Source: Acridotheres tristis
Lineage: Eukaryota > Chordata > Aves > Passeriformes > Sturnidae
Direction of reading: 5' to 3'
Assembly: GCA_037013685.1 (NCBI GenBank)
Contig: CM072897.1
Span: 19,170,143-19,234,142 of the forward strand
DNA: 64,000 nucleotides
Within the stretch, counting starts at the first letter, position 1. Every line of letters starts with the position of its first letter. Of this stretch, positions 44,850-58,000 are shown one piece after another. The translations under genes and the position numbers were made by a program. The notes under the pieces were generated by a model. That model saw only the letters and a list, made by a program, of their open reading frames with translations, was not told the DNA's origin and did no database searches.

Positions 44850-47800
44850 CCCAGCCCACACAGCCTGCTGCCTGCACATCATCTGTGATGCACACACGGA
44901 CAGTGCTGGTGCTGGGGACAGCTCAGGAAGCTTCTGAACCTTCCACAGGGACATTCCTCTTACCACTTGGGCTCCTGGTCCAATGCCAGCTCTGGTTTTG
45001 TCCCTTAGAGTCGTGTTCTGCCAGCCTCAGCCCAGACTTGGAGGCCACTTTCTATAAGGCACATTAGCCCTGGCAAGTGGGTGCAAATTAATGGCTCCTC
45101 TTCAAAGGCTCTTCCAGGAAGGCACTATTGATTGCATTCTTATCAAGTGGGAAACTTTAATGAGACAGCTGGAGAGAACAGCATTTCCCTGCCTCACTTG
45201 TTGTGTGCAGCAAGGCAGGGCTGCAGAGGAGCGTGCCAGATCTCTAAGTTGTGTGAATGAGGCAGGAGCTTGGCCCAAATAGCACCGTGGACAAAAATCA
45301 AGTTGGCTGGTGGAGGAGAAGGGGATTTTGAGAAGCAAGGCAGTGTGGGGTTGCTTTCTGCCAGGAGAGATTGAAGTCAGCTCCTGTGCCCACATCCTCC
45401 TGTGCTGTGAGCACAGGCAAGGGGCACAGGGCAGTGCCAGCCCTGCAGAAGGCTCCAGTCTCCTCCTGCCCTCACACTGAAAGGGAAGGGATGCTCTTCC
45501 ACAGGCCACCAAATCCCCTCAGAGGACAGGTTTGGTTTTGACCCACTTTTCTTCCTGCCAGAAATACGGCAATGGAAGGAAACAGCTTTTCTTTCCCCAC
45601 CAGCCTGAGGTGAAGGAAGGAGAAATCTTTCTCAGGAAGGACAAAAGCCCGACCCAGAGAGGTGTGTGAGGGTTTAATGGGCAGCAGCCTCATTGATGAA
45701 GTTATTTTCTGAGCCCTGCTGTGAAAAGAGCTGTTTGGAAGACAGTTTCAGGACATGCAATTATCCAGTTTGCCAGCTTAATGCATTCAACTTAACCTCA
45801 TTTTTATGAAGCAGAAATCAATGTGGTAACTTTTTCAGGGCTAAGAGATGACATTTTATTATTGCTTCTCTCACAAGGAGGCATATTTTTAAGCTTAATT
45901 TTCTGCTGTAACTCCTCCCTCTCCCACTTTTGTTTAAGCAGGAATACTCCAAGGGCTAGAGAAAGAGTGAGGCAATTTCCACATTCCCAGAGTCACATTA
46001 GAATGGAAAATGTTTCTGAAATCTCTTTGCAATGCATGGAAAATTTTTCCTTCTTGGTAAAGGACTTGGAAGTGCCTTTAGAGCTTCAATACAAGCACAT
46101 TTTCATTCATTTCATCCGAGCACCACTTCACCCAGGAAGGATTCTAAGAGTGCTGATCTTCCCCCCCCAGTTTTTCATTCCAAAGAGTGCATGGGCCCTG
46201 TTCTCTGTTATGCCAGTGCCTCTCACCCTCTCTGCTCCCACATGGTCAGGAGTATTTTGGTACCTGTTCCTCCCTTGTGTCCCCTTCCCAAGCCAGGAGT
46301 CCTGCAGAGCAGCAGCTGCCAGAGCTGGGAGCTGGGTAATGCTTGTCCAGAAGCTCCCCAGCAAGACTGTGCCACAGAATTGCAGAGAGCAGGTAATTGC
46401 TCTGCTTTTCCTGTCCCCTGTCCAAACCCTGGCATTCCCTGCGTGGTGGCAGCACACAAGGAGAGTGTCAGTGCCACATGCAAAGTCCTGTCCCCACGGA
46501 GCTGCTGGTGATGGTATCTTTGCCATTTGCTCATCCAGTATTTATGAGGGAGAAGCCAGGAATCAGGGAAGGCCTCGTCAGGGGGAACATTCTGCCTTTG
46601 GTGACAGCTGGAAAGAGAAAGTGAGAGATGTGATCTGAAAACAGAAACACCAGAATTCTCGTGGCTCCCATCTGGGCTCGGGCTGAACCACAGGCCTGGA
46701 GTGCCACAGTGTTCCCTGCCATGGAATGAAGGCAATAATGCATCACCTCACAGGGATCAGCTGCAGTTCATCCCCACCCTGAGGAGTCACCAGGCACCCT
46801 GAGCCATCCCACGGAGCTGTGACAGCCACACAGCTCTCTGCAAGGTGTCCCCAGGGCTGGGGGACGCTGTTCACTCTCCTTGCTAAAACAGAGCCCAGAG
46901 CCAGGCTGGGACATCCACATCTTTATCTCAGGCTCGTCACTGTGGGACATATCCAGAGGACTTGGGGTCATGAGGGGACATGAGCACAGTGAGGGTGGGA
47001 TCGTGGTTTCTCTGGGTGTCCAATTCCTGCAGCTTTGGAGAGAGGCAGAAATTTGGGAAAGGTGTTTCTGAGGTTCAGATCCAGCCAGGATGAGTCCATC
47101 AAGAAAGAATCAGGGTCTCCGTGTGTGTAAATGGACTTGGAGCAGAAGGAGGCTGGTCTGAGGGGAGACCCAGAGGTAAGGGATGGGTCAGAAGCTGAAG
47201 ATGGCTGAAGGCAGCAGAGCCTGGGAGCAGGGAGCAGCTGGAGTCTGCCCTTCCCTAGGATCACCTGAGCTCTGCTCCAGCACGGAGGGGCAGCTCTGGG
47301 ACAGCCTCTCTCTGTGCTGCCACTGATAAGCACTCGAACTAACAGCAGCAGTGCTTCCTTGTGAACACTGGGGAGAATCTGGGAGGATAATGTCCCTTAA
47401 AGTAGCTGACAGGCCTGCTTTTCCTCAAGTCCCTGGAGAGGGTGGGGAGCAGTTAAAGACGCAGCAGCTGTGTTTGTTTTTTCTTCATTTATATATTTTT
47501 TTCACCCAGCAAAGTGCCGGGTGTTAATTCCTCTTGATTTGCTCAGTGCAGCCCAGTTTGGAGAGGCTGTCCCTGGAATAGGGCTGATTAGCCTCCTCTC
47601 CAGTGTGCATCACCCAAACAGCCACTAATCACACTTTATCCCAACCGTGTGCCTCTTTGCTGAGGCTGCAGGGAATTGGGCTGGAATTGTGCAGTTAATT
47701 ACACAAACTTGGGGCAGCCAAAGCCCAGAGGCTTCTGCCAGGCCCTGTGCCCAGCTGGAGGGGATGCTCCTCTGGTGGCTTGCAGTAAAAGAATGCCCTG

Positions 47801-49050
47801 CTGAACTCTGGGTGTCATGTGAGCCCAGCACTTCCCTCTGCCTCGATTTCCCCGTGGCCCTGCCCTGTGCTGAAGCATCCATGGGAGGTGCAAAGTGGAG
47901 CCAGCACCTTCCTCTCCATTCCCATCAACTCCTGCATGCACATGAAGGATGATGAGGGCTGTCCTTTGCATACAAAGAGAGAGAGAGGAAAAATTCATGA
48001 TTCAAGTGAAAAATCCATGATCCAAGGGTGGTTGTTCCTTCTCAAGTGGTTCCCCCTCACAGGAATGGGGGTGAGCCTTGTCCCTCTGCACTCCGAGCTC
48101 CCTCCCCAGGTCTGTTCCCTGCCAGCAGCCACAGACTTCCCACCAGGAGCCTCTCCAGCAGATAAATCACCTCAGGCTTGTAGGAAGCACAGATAAGAAC
48201 TTCCACTTTAGCTCTCTTCCCTCCAGACTTGAAAGACATGTTAGTATTTTGTGTTGGGCAAGATGCAGCCCCAGTCCAGCTCTGGGGGAAAGAGATGGAA
48301 TGGGAAAGAGATGCAGGAGGGGAGGACAGCAGGATAAAGGGGGGTCCTGTGAAAGGAGACAGGAGGAGGGAGAGCTGGGGAGGGCCTGTGGCATCCCCCA
48401 GTCTGTCCTGGCATGGGATTGTTTGATCTTTAGGGGCTGTTGTCAGATATTCCAAGCAGCAATATTTGTCACATTTTTTGGGCTATCCATGCAGCAGTTC
48501 ACCCCACAATGTGGTGGGAAAAACGCAGCTACACTCCAGGGAATTTGAGGGATCCTCCCTGGATCCCCTCTCGTGTCCCGTGGCTGTAACATTGCTGGAC
48601 ATGAGGTACAAGCACACCACGATGATTCTTCTCATACACGGATTTTTGCCCCTCTCCTTTTCCTCTTCAAGGTCATTTAAGCAGCTGGCAGGGAAGGAAG
48701 AACACAGCCCACTTTGGGAAGATGGAAAAAAACCCCTTCAGTTCCATCCTGGCTGGCTGTGAGTGCTGGGAATGCAGGCAGTGAGTGCTGGAGCCAGGCT
48801 GGAACATGTTCCCCTGGCCTTTAGCCTCTCCCTCCTCCTCTCCCCGAGCCACAGCACGCAGCAACCTCCTCCAGGAGCCCCTACTTTTGGAAGGAGCCTT
48901 ATCTCAGAGCACTCTCCCCTTATCTGCAGCCTTCAGCCTGGCCGTGCTGCACGCAGTGCTGGCAGCACTTCCCATCTGCTGCTGGGAAGTGGGAGCTGGC
49001 TGGACCCTCCTCCCTGCCCGGGGCACAGGGATCCCTGCTGCTCTTGGAGG
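44850..49050. other. Intron 2, nothing recognised
   Basis: Unique-looking sequence between the 20-bp repeat and LTR copy B. ORFs of up to 271 codons (45823-46638) have no recognisable domains. Confidence 0.5.
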
Positions 49051-49059
49051 TTCCCCAGC

Positions 49060-49610
49060 GTGAAAAACGACCTTCACTTCCCCGGTGGATTTGAAATGGT
49101 TTAATAAAAGACAGTAAGAGATAAACAATAAAGCAAAAGGTTATAATGGTCGGGTGCTTGGCATTCAGCCAAGAGCACACTTGCTGTTTTGGAAACCCCC
49201 CTTAAATTCGTCAGCCCCTTGCATATTCACAGACCTGTCATACATTTTCAAACTTTTCTAGAAACTGTTTTCCGTATTCTAGAAACTGTTTTACATGGCC
49301 ACTCCTGGAGTTTGTCATTTTAGAGCATGTGTGTTTCTTAGCTGTGATTTTAATTTATTTTTCTTATCAGTCTTAATTTGGGTTGTAGTCTTCAGTTTTT
49401 ACAGATGGTCAGTGCTGTAACTGATGTATCAGTGTTTTCACTAAGTGTTATCTAACCAAGCAGGCAGTTCACTTACTAGAAAGACACGTTATTAACTTGC
49501 ATTACTTCTAAAGAAAACTATATATTAAAAAACATTTCAACACCACACATGTAGTATCTACCCTAATATTTGCAAAAAGCCAATATAATAATATTGTAGT
49601 ATTTATAACA
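49060..49610 (-). mobile_element. Solo-LTR-like element, copy B, flanked by a 6-bp direct repeat
   Basis: This is the better-preserved copy of the same element. It is flanked by perfect CCCAGC repeats at 49054-49059 and 49611-49616, consistent with a target-site duplication. On the minus strand it starts TGTTATAAA, has a TATA-like TAATATATAG early and an ATTAAA-type polyadenylation signal near the end (+ strand 49100-49105). Those features favour minus-strand orientation, antisense to HCN4. No internal retroviral genes accompany it. Confidence 0.65.
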
Positions 49611-49720
49611 CCCAGCACTGGGGAAAACCGGGCTGATCTCTTCCCTTTGGGTGTCAGTGACATCACAGAGAATGGACCTTAAACACCTGAGCAGGTGACA
49701 CCCCCTGCACAGCCAGGGCC

Positions 49721-49796
49721 TTCTGCATCCGGCTGCATCCTGCTGCATCCTGCTGCATCCTGCTGCATCCTCCTGCATCCTGCTGCATCCTCCTGC
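49721..49796. repeat. 10-bp tandem repeat TGCTGCATCC, about 7.5 copies
   Basis: Direct repeats of TGCTGCATCC with occasional TCCTGCATCC lie about 110 bp after the copy B LTR-like element. Confidence 0.9.
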
Positions 49797-51205
49797 TTGC
49801 AGGTGCCAGCACACCCCGGGCTCAGGCAGCAGGGGGAGATCCCGAGGCTGACAGTGCTGGAGGGCTCCGCAGCTTCCCTGCCTGAGGAATGGTTCCCCAG
49901 GATGTGCTGCTCCTGCAGCCTTCCCTTCCCACTCTGCAGGCTCTCCAGGCACAGGGGAAGAGCTGCAGGGCCCAGCTGTTGACCCTGATCAGCTAATGGG
50001 GGCTTGGGAAGGGAGAGGAGCTGCTGCTACAATCAGTGAAGCAGTGCCTGTTTTGATTAGCCAGCAATTTTTCTGGTCATTTGGAGAACAAAATTTTCCT
50101 GCCTATTCTCCCTCGTGCTCCCTCCTTCCTGGGGGAGACATGAGCTGTTGGATACCACCCCAGAACTCCCTCTGCGGTTTGGGAAGTGGGGAGAAGCTGT
50201 TCTGTGGGGCGAGGCTATTCCCACAGTGATTGAAATGGAAAGCCTAAGCTCAAAGGGCTGGAGAACGTTTTATCCAAGGCATTTCCTCAGCAGGAGGGCT
50301 GGACATACCTCACAGGGGCTTCTTCCTGCTGCCATCATCTCTGGTTTGCAGCTGGTGCAGAGCTCGCTGTGCCTCCCAGCCAACACCCAGCCCCTTGCCT
50401 GGGGCTGGCACTTCTGTGCTCTGTGGAGCCAGGAAGGTGGGAAGGCTGCACCCCTGTGCCAGCTTAATTGACAGTTGGCACGGAGCAGGGGATGTGCTGA
50501 TGGATGGCAGGCAGCTGCCAGCTTCAGATGCCAGCACTGGCATCAGAGGAGCGCCAGGACACAGATCCAGGATCCAGGAACAAGTTGGGGAGGAGCCCAG
50601 GACAGCCCCATGAGAGTGGCTAGTGCCTGACTCTGGGAGGAAGCCTGCGAAGGTGGCAGCCCAGGTGGCTGCCTGCGAGGTGACCCTGCAAGAGCAGCAG
50701 TGTCCAAGTCCTTGGAGCCTCCTGGGAGAGGGACAGCAAAGCTGTGCCCTCCCCTGCTTCCTGCTGGCAGCACTGGGAGCCAGCTGGGCTGGGCTCAGCT
50801 TCCACAGCAGGGACACGGCCACCGCTTCCTGGGATGGCCAGGACGTGTCCTGCTGCTTCCTGGAGCCGTGGTCACCGCTGAGAGCAGGACATCCTGCCCT
50901 GGGGGTTGTGGGGCTGACCCCTCAGCACAGCCCTGCTGGCCCTGCTGCAGGGGACAGCACGGACTGGCCACCCTCAGCTGTGTGCTGGCCTGAGCTGGCC
51001 CTGCCTGTCACTGCTGGCCTTCCCTTGGTGACTTAGCCAGGCTTGCCAGGTCACCTTGGCTGCACTGAGTCACAGCCAGGACGTGCTCGGGTTGGGCAGA
51101 TCCAGGCTGCCCACAGGGGCCTCCTGTGCTCCCCATCAGCCCTGATTCCCAACACCCTAAATATGTGGGCTCCTGCCTTTCCTGTGGCAAAGGAATGCTG
51201 CTTGT

Positions 51206-51350
51206 CATGGAATCATGGAATTCCAGACTGGTTTGGGTCAGAAGAGACCTTAAAGCTCATCTCGTTCCACCTCCTGCCATGGGCAGGAACACCTTCCACT
51301 ATCCAGGTTGCTCCACGCCCTGTCCAGCCTGGCCTTGGCACTGCCAGGGA
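51206..51350 (-). mobile_element. Short CR1 LINE 3'-end fragment
   Basis: It begins with the ATGGAATCATGGAATTCCAG tail and continues with GGTTTGGGTCAGAAGAGACC and the TGGCCTTGGCACTGCCAGGG block. It is truncated after about 145 bp. Confidence 0.8.
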
Positions 51351-52838
51351 TGGGGCAAAGACCCTTCCAGTCAGTTTTTTCCCTTGGGGTTTTCTCTGAT
51401 TACATCCTAATACATTCTGCTCCAGCCCTTTCAACTCATCTGTCATGTTCCTCAACACTTCACCTCAGCTCCTCACCTCCCTTTCACCATCCAGCAGATC
51501 TGAAGAGACAGTCACCAAATTCTTTGTCTTGTCAGAAGTACACAATCTCCTCCACGGTATCTGGAGCACAGCTGGAATCCATAATGAAATCCTGACGTTC
51601 AGATCATCTCTTGTCTTTGTACTAGGGAGTTACAAAGCTCTGCTTCAAACACTCATTAAACATTTGAACACCACTCCAGTCCTTCCAGAGCTTGAGGTTC
51701 CTGGTGGTTTAGGGAGATCCAGACAAATAACTGGGGTATCAGACATCTGGTCCTGACTCCATTTTCAGTCTTCCCACTGGGAGCTGTGCAATTTCATCCC
51801 TCAGATTATTTTGTTTACTGCCCTTGGGAGTGCCCACACCCACCCATGTGATTCCGAGCAAATTCCCTGGAGGAAGTCACCAGTTCCTCGGTGGTCATGA
51901 AGAGAAACTTCAGTGAATTCCCAGGTCTCACCTACCATGGGCTCTAAACCCTGGAACGTGGTGGTGCTGTGAATCCAGGTTTAGTGGAAGAGGCAAACTT
52001 TGCATTCTGTCAGATTTCAAGGGTATGGCACACAGACCTGGGATCTCAGGGTTCTGAGCCCTAAACTGTCAGGACAGACTCACATCTGGGCTCTCCCATC
52101 CAGGCTTGGAAATCTGAAGAGGTCAAGTTTAGTGCTCTGCATTTGCCTCATCCCATGCTCAGTTTAACCCTGTTTTTTTCATGTTCAGAGCCTTCACAGG
52201 CTGCTGAGAAACGCTGGAGTTGTGGCTTTTGGAACACCCAGCTTGCTCACCCTGTGTTACTCTGACAGAACTCCTCATGTGCAGCTTAATCCCAGTTCTG
52301 TTTGTGCAGGGGAGAGCACTGTAAGTACAAAGAAAGAACTTGGTGGTGCTATTTGAAACAGGAAATCATTGAGTGCCAAAGCTTTCCCAAAGGAGTATTT
52401 AATGTTGCTTAAGAGGTGCCCCTTGTACCCTGCTGGTTCCCTTGCCTGATCCCATAGGGTGCAGCTGCTCCCATTTCTTGCTTTGACAAAGCTTTCTGGG
52501 GTCAGGGGTCCGGCTTCACTCATAACCATCTGACACTGAGTTATAGTTCACCTTGGGTTGGATGTGCTTTTGGAAAAGACACCCATTATGGGAAATGCAA
52601 AGCACTGGAGCACTGCACTGGTGCCTTCTCCATCCCTCTTCCAGCAGGGCTTGCTCTCAAGGGCACAGATCCAGCCCTGCTGCAGTTTGACCACTCCAGT
52701 AGGACTTTTTATGGGGAGAAAAGGCAGTGTCAGCTTTCCTCCATTCCTGCTGTGGGTCTGAAACTCTACTGGAGTCCCAGCTTGTGTGGGATCTGCACTG
52801 TGTCACTACAAACACAGGCATGGAGCAGCCCACAGCCT

Positions 52839-52925
52839 CCATGGAATTATGGAATCACAGAATGCTTGGGTTGGACAGGACCTTAAAGATCATCCAGCTC
52901 CAACCCCCCTGCCACAGGCAGGACC
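52839..52925 (-). mobile_element. Very short CR1 LINE 3'-end fragment
   Basis: The tail ATGGAATCACAGAATGCTTG is followed by GGTTGGACAGGACCTTAAAG and CCAACCCCCCTGCC. Only the last ~85 bp of the element are recognisable. Confidence 0.75.
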
Positions 52926-54550
52926 TGCACTTCTATGGTGAATGGGCTGAGTGCTTTCCTCAGCACAGCTCTCACTCACAGGTCTGGAGAGGTCAGCACT
53001 GAGGCTGGCCAGCTGCCAGGAGCAATTCCCTGAGACCCTGAGCCCTCCCAAATCCCTTTCTGCTGCTGCTGTGAGCCAGTGCTGCAGGCAGTGCCAGGGC
53101 TGGAGCAGGGTGTGCTCCACATCCCCAGGGCTCAGTGAAGCCTTTGCTGTTCCAGGGCAGGTGCAGCCGTGTTGGCACAGCCAGAGGGGCTCTGCAAGGC
53201 CCAGAGCTGGAGCAGCCTCACCCTCGGGAATGTCTGTGAGTGAACACCCAGAGGTGAGGAATGATCATCCTTGAGGACTTCACTCCCCCATGTCATCTCT
53301 CAGTACTGCTACCATGATTTTTTTTTCTGATGGGGGCAAATTTTCCTGCTGCTGGCCTGGGGGTTCACAGCAATGAGGTGTCATTAAATCAGCTTGAAGC
53401 TGGAGATTGATTCAGAGTGTAGAGGGCAAGGCAGGACAGGTGCAGGGAGCAGGTTTTGAATTCCCACAGGACTGAGTTTCCTTTAAACTGAACAAGAACC
53501 AAGCAGAGTAAACACGAGTACACAAAGCAGCTCCATTTGTGTTTTGTAGTGGAGCTTCTCTATAGAAGCTGCTTCTTTATAACTTCTTCCCTTCTGCTCC
53601 TCTGCTGGGGAGGATGAAAAGAGAACAGGGAATGAGGGAGCACAGGGTGGAGACAGGCACTAAAAATAATATAAATGGCCATTGTAGGTTACCTGAGTCT
53701 AAAAATACTCCAATTTTAGTTACTTGGGCTACTTCTATACCAGAGAATAAAGTGAATTCAGAGAAATGTGATGGGAACAACTTGGAAGAAAGGAAAAACT
53801 TGGCATCCTTTCCTTTAAAGGGGAGAGATAAAAAGAAAAAAACAAACTGTAAACTAATAAGTCAGCTAGAAAAAGATGAGTCTGTAGTAATTTTTCCTGC
53901 TATATTCAGCAAAGATAGGTGCAGCCAGTGAAATTGAAGAGGCAGCAAATTCCAAAAGCAGTCCAGGAAAAGCTCCTTGAAACAGCAGCTATTCAGCCAT
54001 GGGAGCTCCTTCCACAGGGAACCCCTTCCAAGGGCATTTTGGGGCTTTCTTGGAGCTCCTTCCACAGGGAACCCAGGGAGTTTATCAGGTCTGTCAGGTA
54101 GACAAAAGAAATGATTCCATGGATGCACTGGGTGAGAGAGATCAGGCCAGGAGAGGAGTGAATCCCAGCATTTCAGTTCCTAGCAGGATTAAAAAGAAAA
54201 CTCCAAGAGATGCAGCAGAAAAGCCATTTCAGGAGGCAAATAACAGAGATTGGGTGGAAGCAAAGAGCTTTGTTCAGTAATTCTATGCCACGGTGTGCTT
54301 TTGGACACAAACACCAACAAAAGGCTTTCTGCTCACGTGGTGCAGCCAGAAGAGAAGGGTTCATTAGGATTTATTAGCATTTGTGGGAACATATTGCCAT
54401 GCTCTGGTGGTGGCTGAGTCTGTTCCAGCACTCACAGATGTGCTAAAGAATTCCAATTTCTGTTTGGGGCAAAATATGAAAACCTCCCTAGAGGAGGGGG
54501 TGGCCTTTTCAAAACACTTCTTGCAGTTTTAAATTTGGGTTGAGGGGTGG

Positions 54551-55009
54551 AGGTTAGGATAGAGCTGTAGGTTTAGGATAAAGCTGTAGGTTTAGGATGG
54601 AGCTGTAGGTTTGGGTGGGAGCTGTAGGTTTAGGATGGAGCTGTAGGTTTGGGATGGAGCTGTAGGTTTAGGATAAAGCTGTAGGTTTGGGATGGAGCTG
54701 TAGGTTTGGATGGAGCTTTAGATTTAGGATAAAGCTGTAGGTTTAGGATGGAGCTGTAGTTTTGGGATAGAGCTGTAGGTTTAGGATAAAGCTGTAGGTT
54801 TGGGATGGAGCTGTAGGTTGGGATGGAGCTGTAGGTTTAGGATGGAGCTGTAGGTTTGGGATGGAGCTGTAGGTTTAGGATAAAGCTGTAGGTTTGGGAT
54901 GGAGCTGTAGGTTGGGATGGAGCTGTAGGTTTGGGATGGAGCTGTAGGTTTGGGATAGAGCTGTAGGTTTGGGATGGAGCTGTAGGTTTGGGTAAGATCT
55001 TTAGGTTTG
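54551..55009. repeat. Minisatellite, 20-bp unit, about 23 copies
   Basis: The unit is GGATGGAGCTGTAGGTTTRG, with common variants GGATAAAGC and GGATAGAGC. Occasional 18-19-bp units lack one or two bases in the T tract. Reverse-strand ORFs through it encode repeated Pro/Ser/Tyr peptides and are not genes. Confidence 0.95.
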
Positions 55010-55011
55010 CT

Positions 55012-58000
55012 CCAAGAACAGAGTGGCTGAGCTGGAAGTTGAGCTCCAGGACAGAAATCCAGGGAATTTGGGGGAGCCCTGTCCTTTCCCAGTCCCATCT
55101 CTGAGGCAGGGCTGCAGGGATACAGGGGTGCTTTATAACCCCTGAATTTTGCCCGAAACTACAACCCCCTGCCCTGCTGTTGTTATCAATGGGATCTTGG
55201 TATGTTACACTCCTCAAAATCTCCTTCTTTTCCCTTGCTGTGGCTCCTGGGATTCTTGCCCTGATAGCTGTCATCAGGCAGCATTTCCTGTTGGATTTCT
55301 AATTAAAATGGCAGCCTTTGGGGACTCTTTTCCTGCCCAGCATAAATTAATGGAGGAGTTAGAATATTTTTGGTAGTGTTTAAATACTGCTTGTCTTTGT
55401 TCTGCCTGAATACATTTTTTTGTAATCTATGAAATCTATGTACAACTACAGCAGGTATTAATCCCTCATACTTTCATCTAGGCTGCTTCTTAGTTAAAAA
55501 CCAGATTTCCCTGCCCTAGATTCTTTAAGGAAATAAAGAATTCACCCAGCACTTCCCCCTTTGCTCTCCTGCTGGGATTGGAGCAGCCTCGGGTGTGCAT
55601 CCCAAGGTTATGGGAGGTGCAGCTTCTCAGGATTCACTTTCCCAGTGCTCTTCCCGTGGGATTTGTCCCCTCTCAGGTGCAGCAGGAAGAGTTTACATTG
55701 CTGTTGTTGCCTCAGCAGAGTGGGAGGACATTTGTGTCCCTGTCACTGATGTGTGACACTGCATTAAAATACTTTTATGTCAATCTGGGCAGGGAAATTT
55801 GTCCCCCAGAGATGATTCAATCCTTGCTGGGTGTTCTCACACTGGTGTCTGTCAGAGCAATTTAGGCAAAACCCAGCACTGACAAAGCCAGGGGAGTTTG
55901 TGCTCCCTGTGCCCACAGCCTGGCACAGCTCTTCCCAGTCCCTCCAAGGATTCTGTCCCTGGGGTGGGAAGTGCCCCAGTCCTTTTTTCTGCCCTCTCTG
56001 AAATGCAGGAAAAGCAAAAGGAGTTCCCATAGTGGATCCCTTTGCAGGCGAGGGCTCAGCCCCTGTGACAGCCGGGCTTGGGGGCTGAGCATCCTCTGCT
56101 CCTGTGATCTGTGCCCACACTCTGCCCCGTGCCACAGGAAACATTCCCAGCTCCAGGCCTGCCAGGAGCTTCCTCCCTGCATGTCACAGCCCTGACAGCA
56201 TCCCAGGAGTCCAGGCTGGAAGTTGTTCCTGGTTGCCGTGGTTGTAATGGAATTAGAGCACAGGATTGAGTTAGGTGCAGAGCACGGAGCATCCTGGCAG
56301 GCTGTGCCAGGCTGGAGCAGCCACAGGTCCTGCTTTGGGACAGAAAATAATCAAATATAACCCCAGGGCTGTGCCAGGACCTCACCTGCCCACCCTGCCC
56401 TGCCGTGCCCAGCAGAGAGAACCTTTCACAGGCAAACAGGCACGTGCTCCTTTTGGGAGTGTATTTTTGGCTCTCTTCTTCCCCTGTGCTCCCACCAAAA
56501 CCCAAACTGGGTTAGCAGAGGGAGAACTGTCTTGATTGAAATGCAGGTAGCATTAAAGAAATAATGTTAATTGATCGAGAGCAAACTGCAGGAGTTCTTT
56601 GGTTCTTCAGCAAGTTTGCAGTTGCAGGGTGGGACCTCATGAGTTCATATTCAATCTCAGCTGTTAATTGTATGGATCCCTGGGGATCAAGCTTGGATTT
56701 TAAAAAATCTGTTCTGAATTTTAAACAAAAAAAATCATGTGGGACTGAAAGGAATGAGAAAACAAAGGTCGCTGCTGAATTCTTTCTGAAATTGGGAACA
56801 AGAGACTGTTCTACAGGCAGCTGGAATTTTGAGAAGACAATTCTCTTTCTCATTGAAGAGTCTGTTCTCTTGATGTGATTGTGTCTCTGCCGTGTCCTGG
56901 TGATGTGTTTCTGGATACAAACAGAGCTGGCAGTCCCTGGTTCCCAGGTCAGGCTCTGGGATGGGGACAGGGAGGCACCTGTGGCACACCAGACATTCCT
57001 TGAATCTGCTCTCAAGTGCTGCAGAGGGAACATCAGGGGAGCATCAGATGAGCATCCAAGACAACAGCTCTAAAACAAGAAGTGATTTGATTTACTGGTC
57101 TTTAACTCCTACCACCTGATCAGGGACCTTCAGACTGTGCTGGAGCCAAACAGCTCCCAAAGAGCCACAGCACAGCCCAGCTTTGGGAGCTGGCAGGAAA
57201 AGGGTTGGGATCCCCTTCCTTAGCCCAGCTTCATAATGGCCTGGCTGGAAACAGGTCCAGGGGCAGGGCTGGCACTGGCCTGGGGGCTGGCGCTGGCCTG
57301 GGGGCTGGCACAGCCTGAGCAGGGGACAAGGCTGGCACTGTGCAGTGCTCCCAGCAGTGTTTGCTGCTCCCAGCCTGCTGCCTGCACTGACTGGGGGTCT
57401 GGGGGCTCCGTGCATTCCAGGCTCTTTTCCCACTTAGCCCAGGCAGGTTTTGCTCATGAGCCCTCCTGGCAGAGGCTGCAGCATCACCCCCAGCACCTGG
57501 GTCAGGCATCCATCACCTCCCCCTGCTGCTGTTCCAGGGGGAACCCTGGGGCCACCCTGCACCTCTCAGTGCCCCTTCTGGAGCCATTTCCAGGCCTTGT
57601 ATGTCTCGTCCCTTTCTCAGGGATTTAAGCCTCCTTTCCCTTCAGCATCCCAAATATTCCTTTCCCTGGGCACAGCTATGTATAGCTCCTGAGCAAGGCA
57701 CACCTTTTGTCTGGTGACTGTGGTCATTCTTAAACATCCAAAAAAGCCCATGACCTATTTCCAGCAGTGATTCATTGCAAGCGTCTCAGAAGGACTACAA
57801 TTCCCAAAGATGCAGATAAGAGCCCCGAGAGATTAGAGCCAGGTAAGAGATCTAATTCCCCTTGAGAAAGAGACACCCAACCTATTTACAGCTCTGGGGG
57901 TTTGTTTTCCTTCCTTTTCCCAAAGGCAGGAGGGAAAACCTGAGCTGGGGGCGTGTGGGAACATAAACCCCATGGAAAAGCAAAGGAGAGCTTCCCCCAA

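Noticed and set aside
45823..46638. 271-codon ORF in intron 2
   Set aside because: No recognisable domain and ordinary intronic composition; several unrelated frames are open in the same region.
54781..55274. Minus-strand ORFs with repeated Pro-Thr-Ala-Pro-Ser-Gln-Thr-Tyr peptides
   Set aside because: They come from the 20-bp tandem array.
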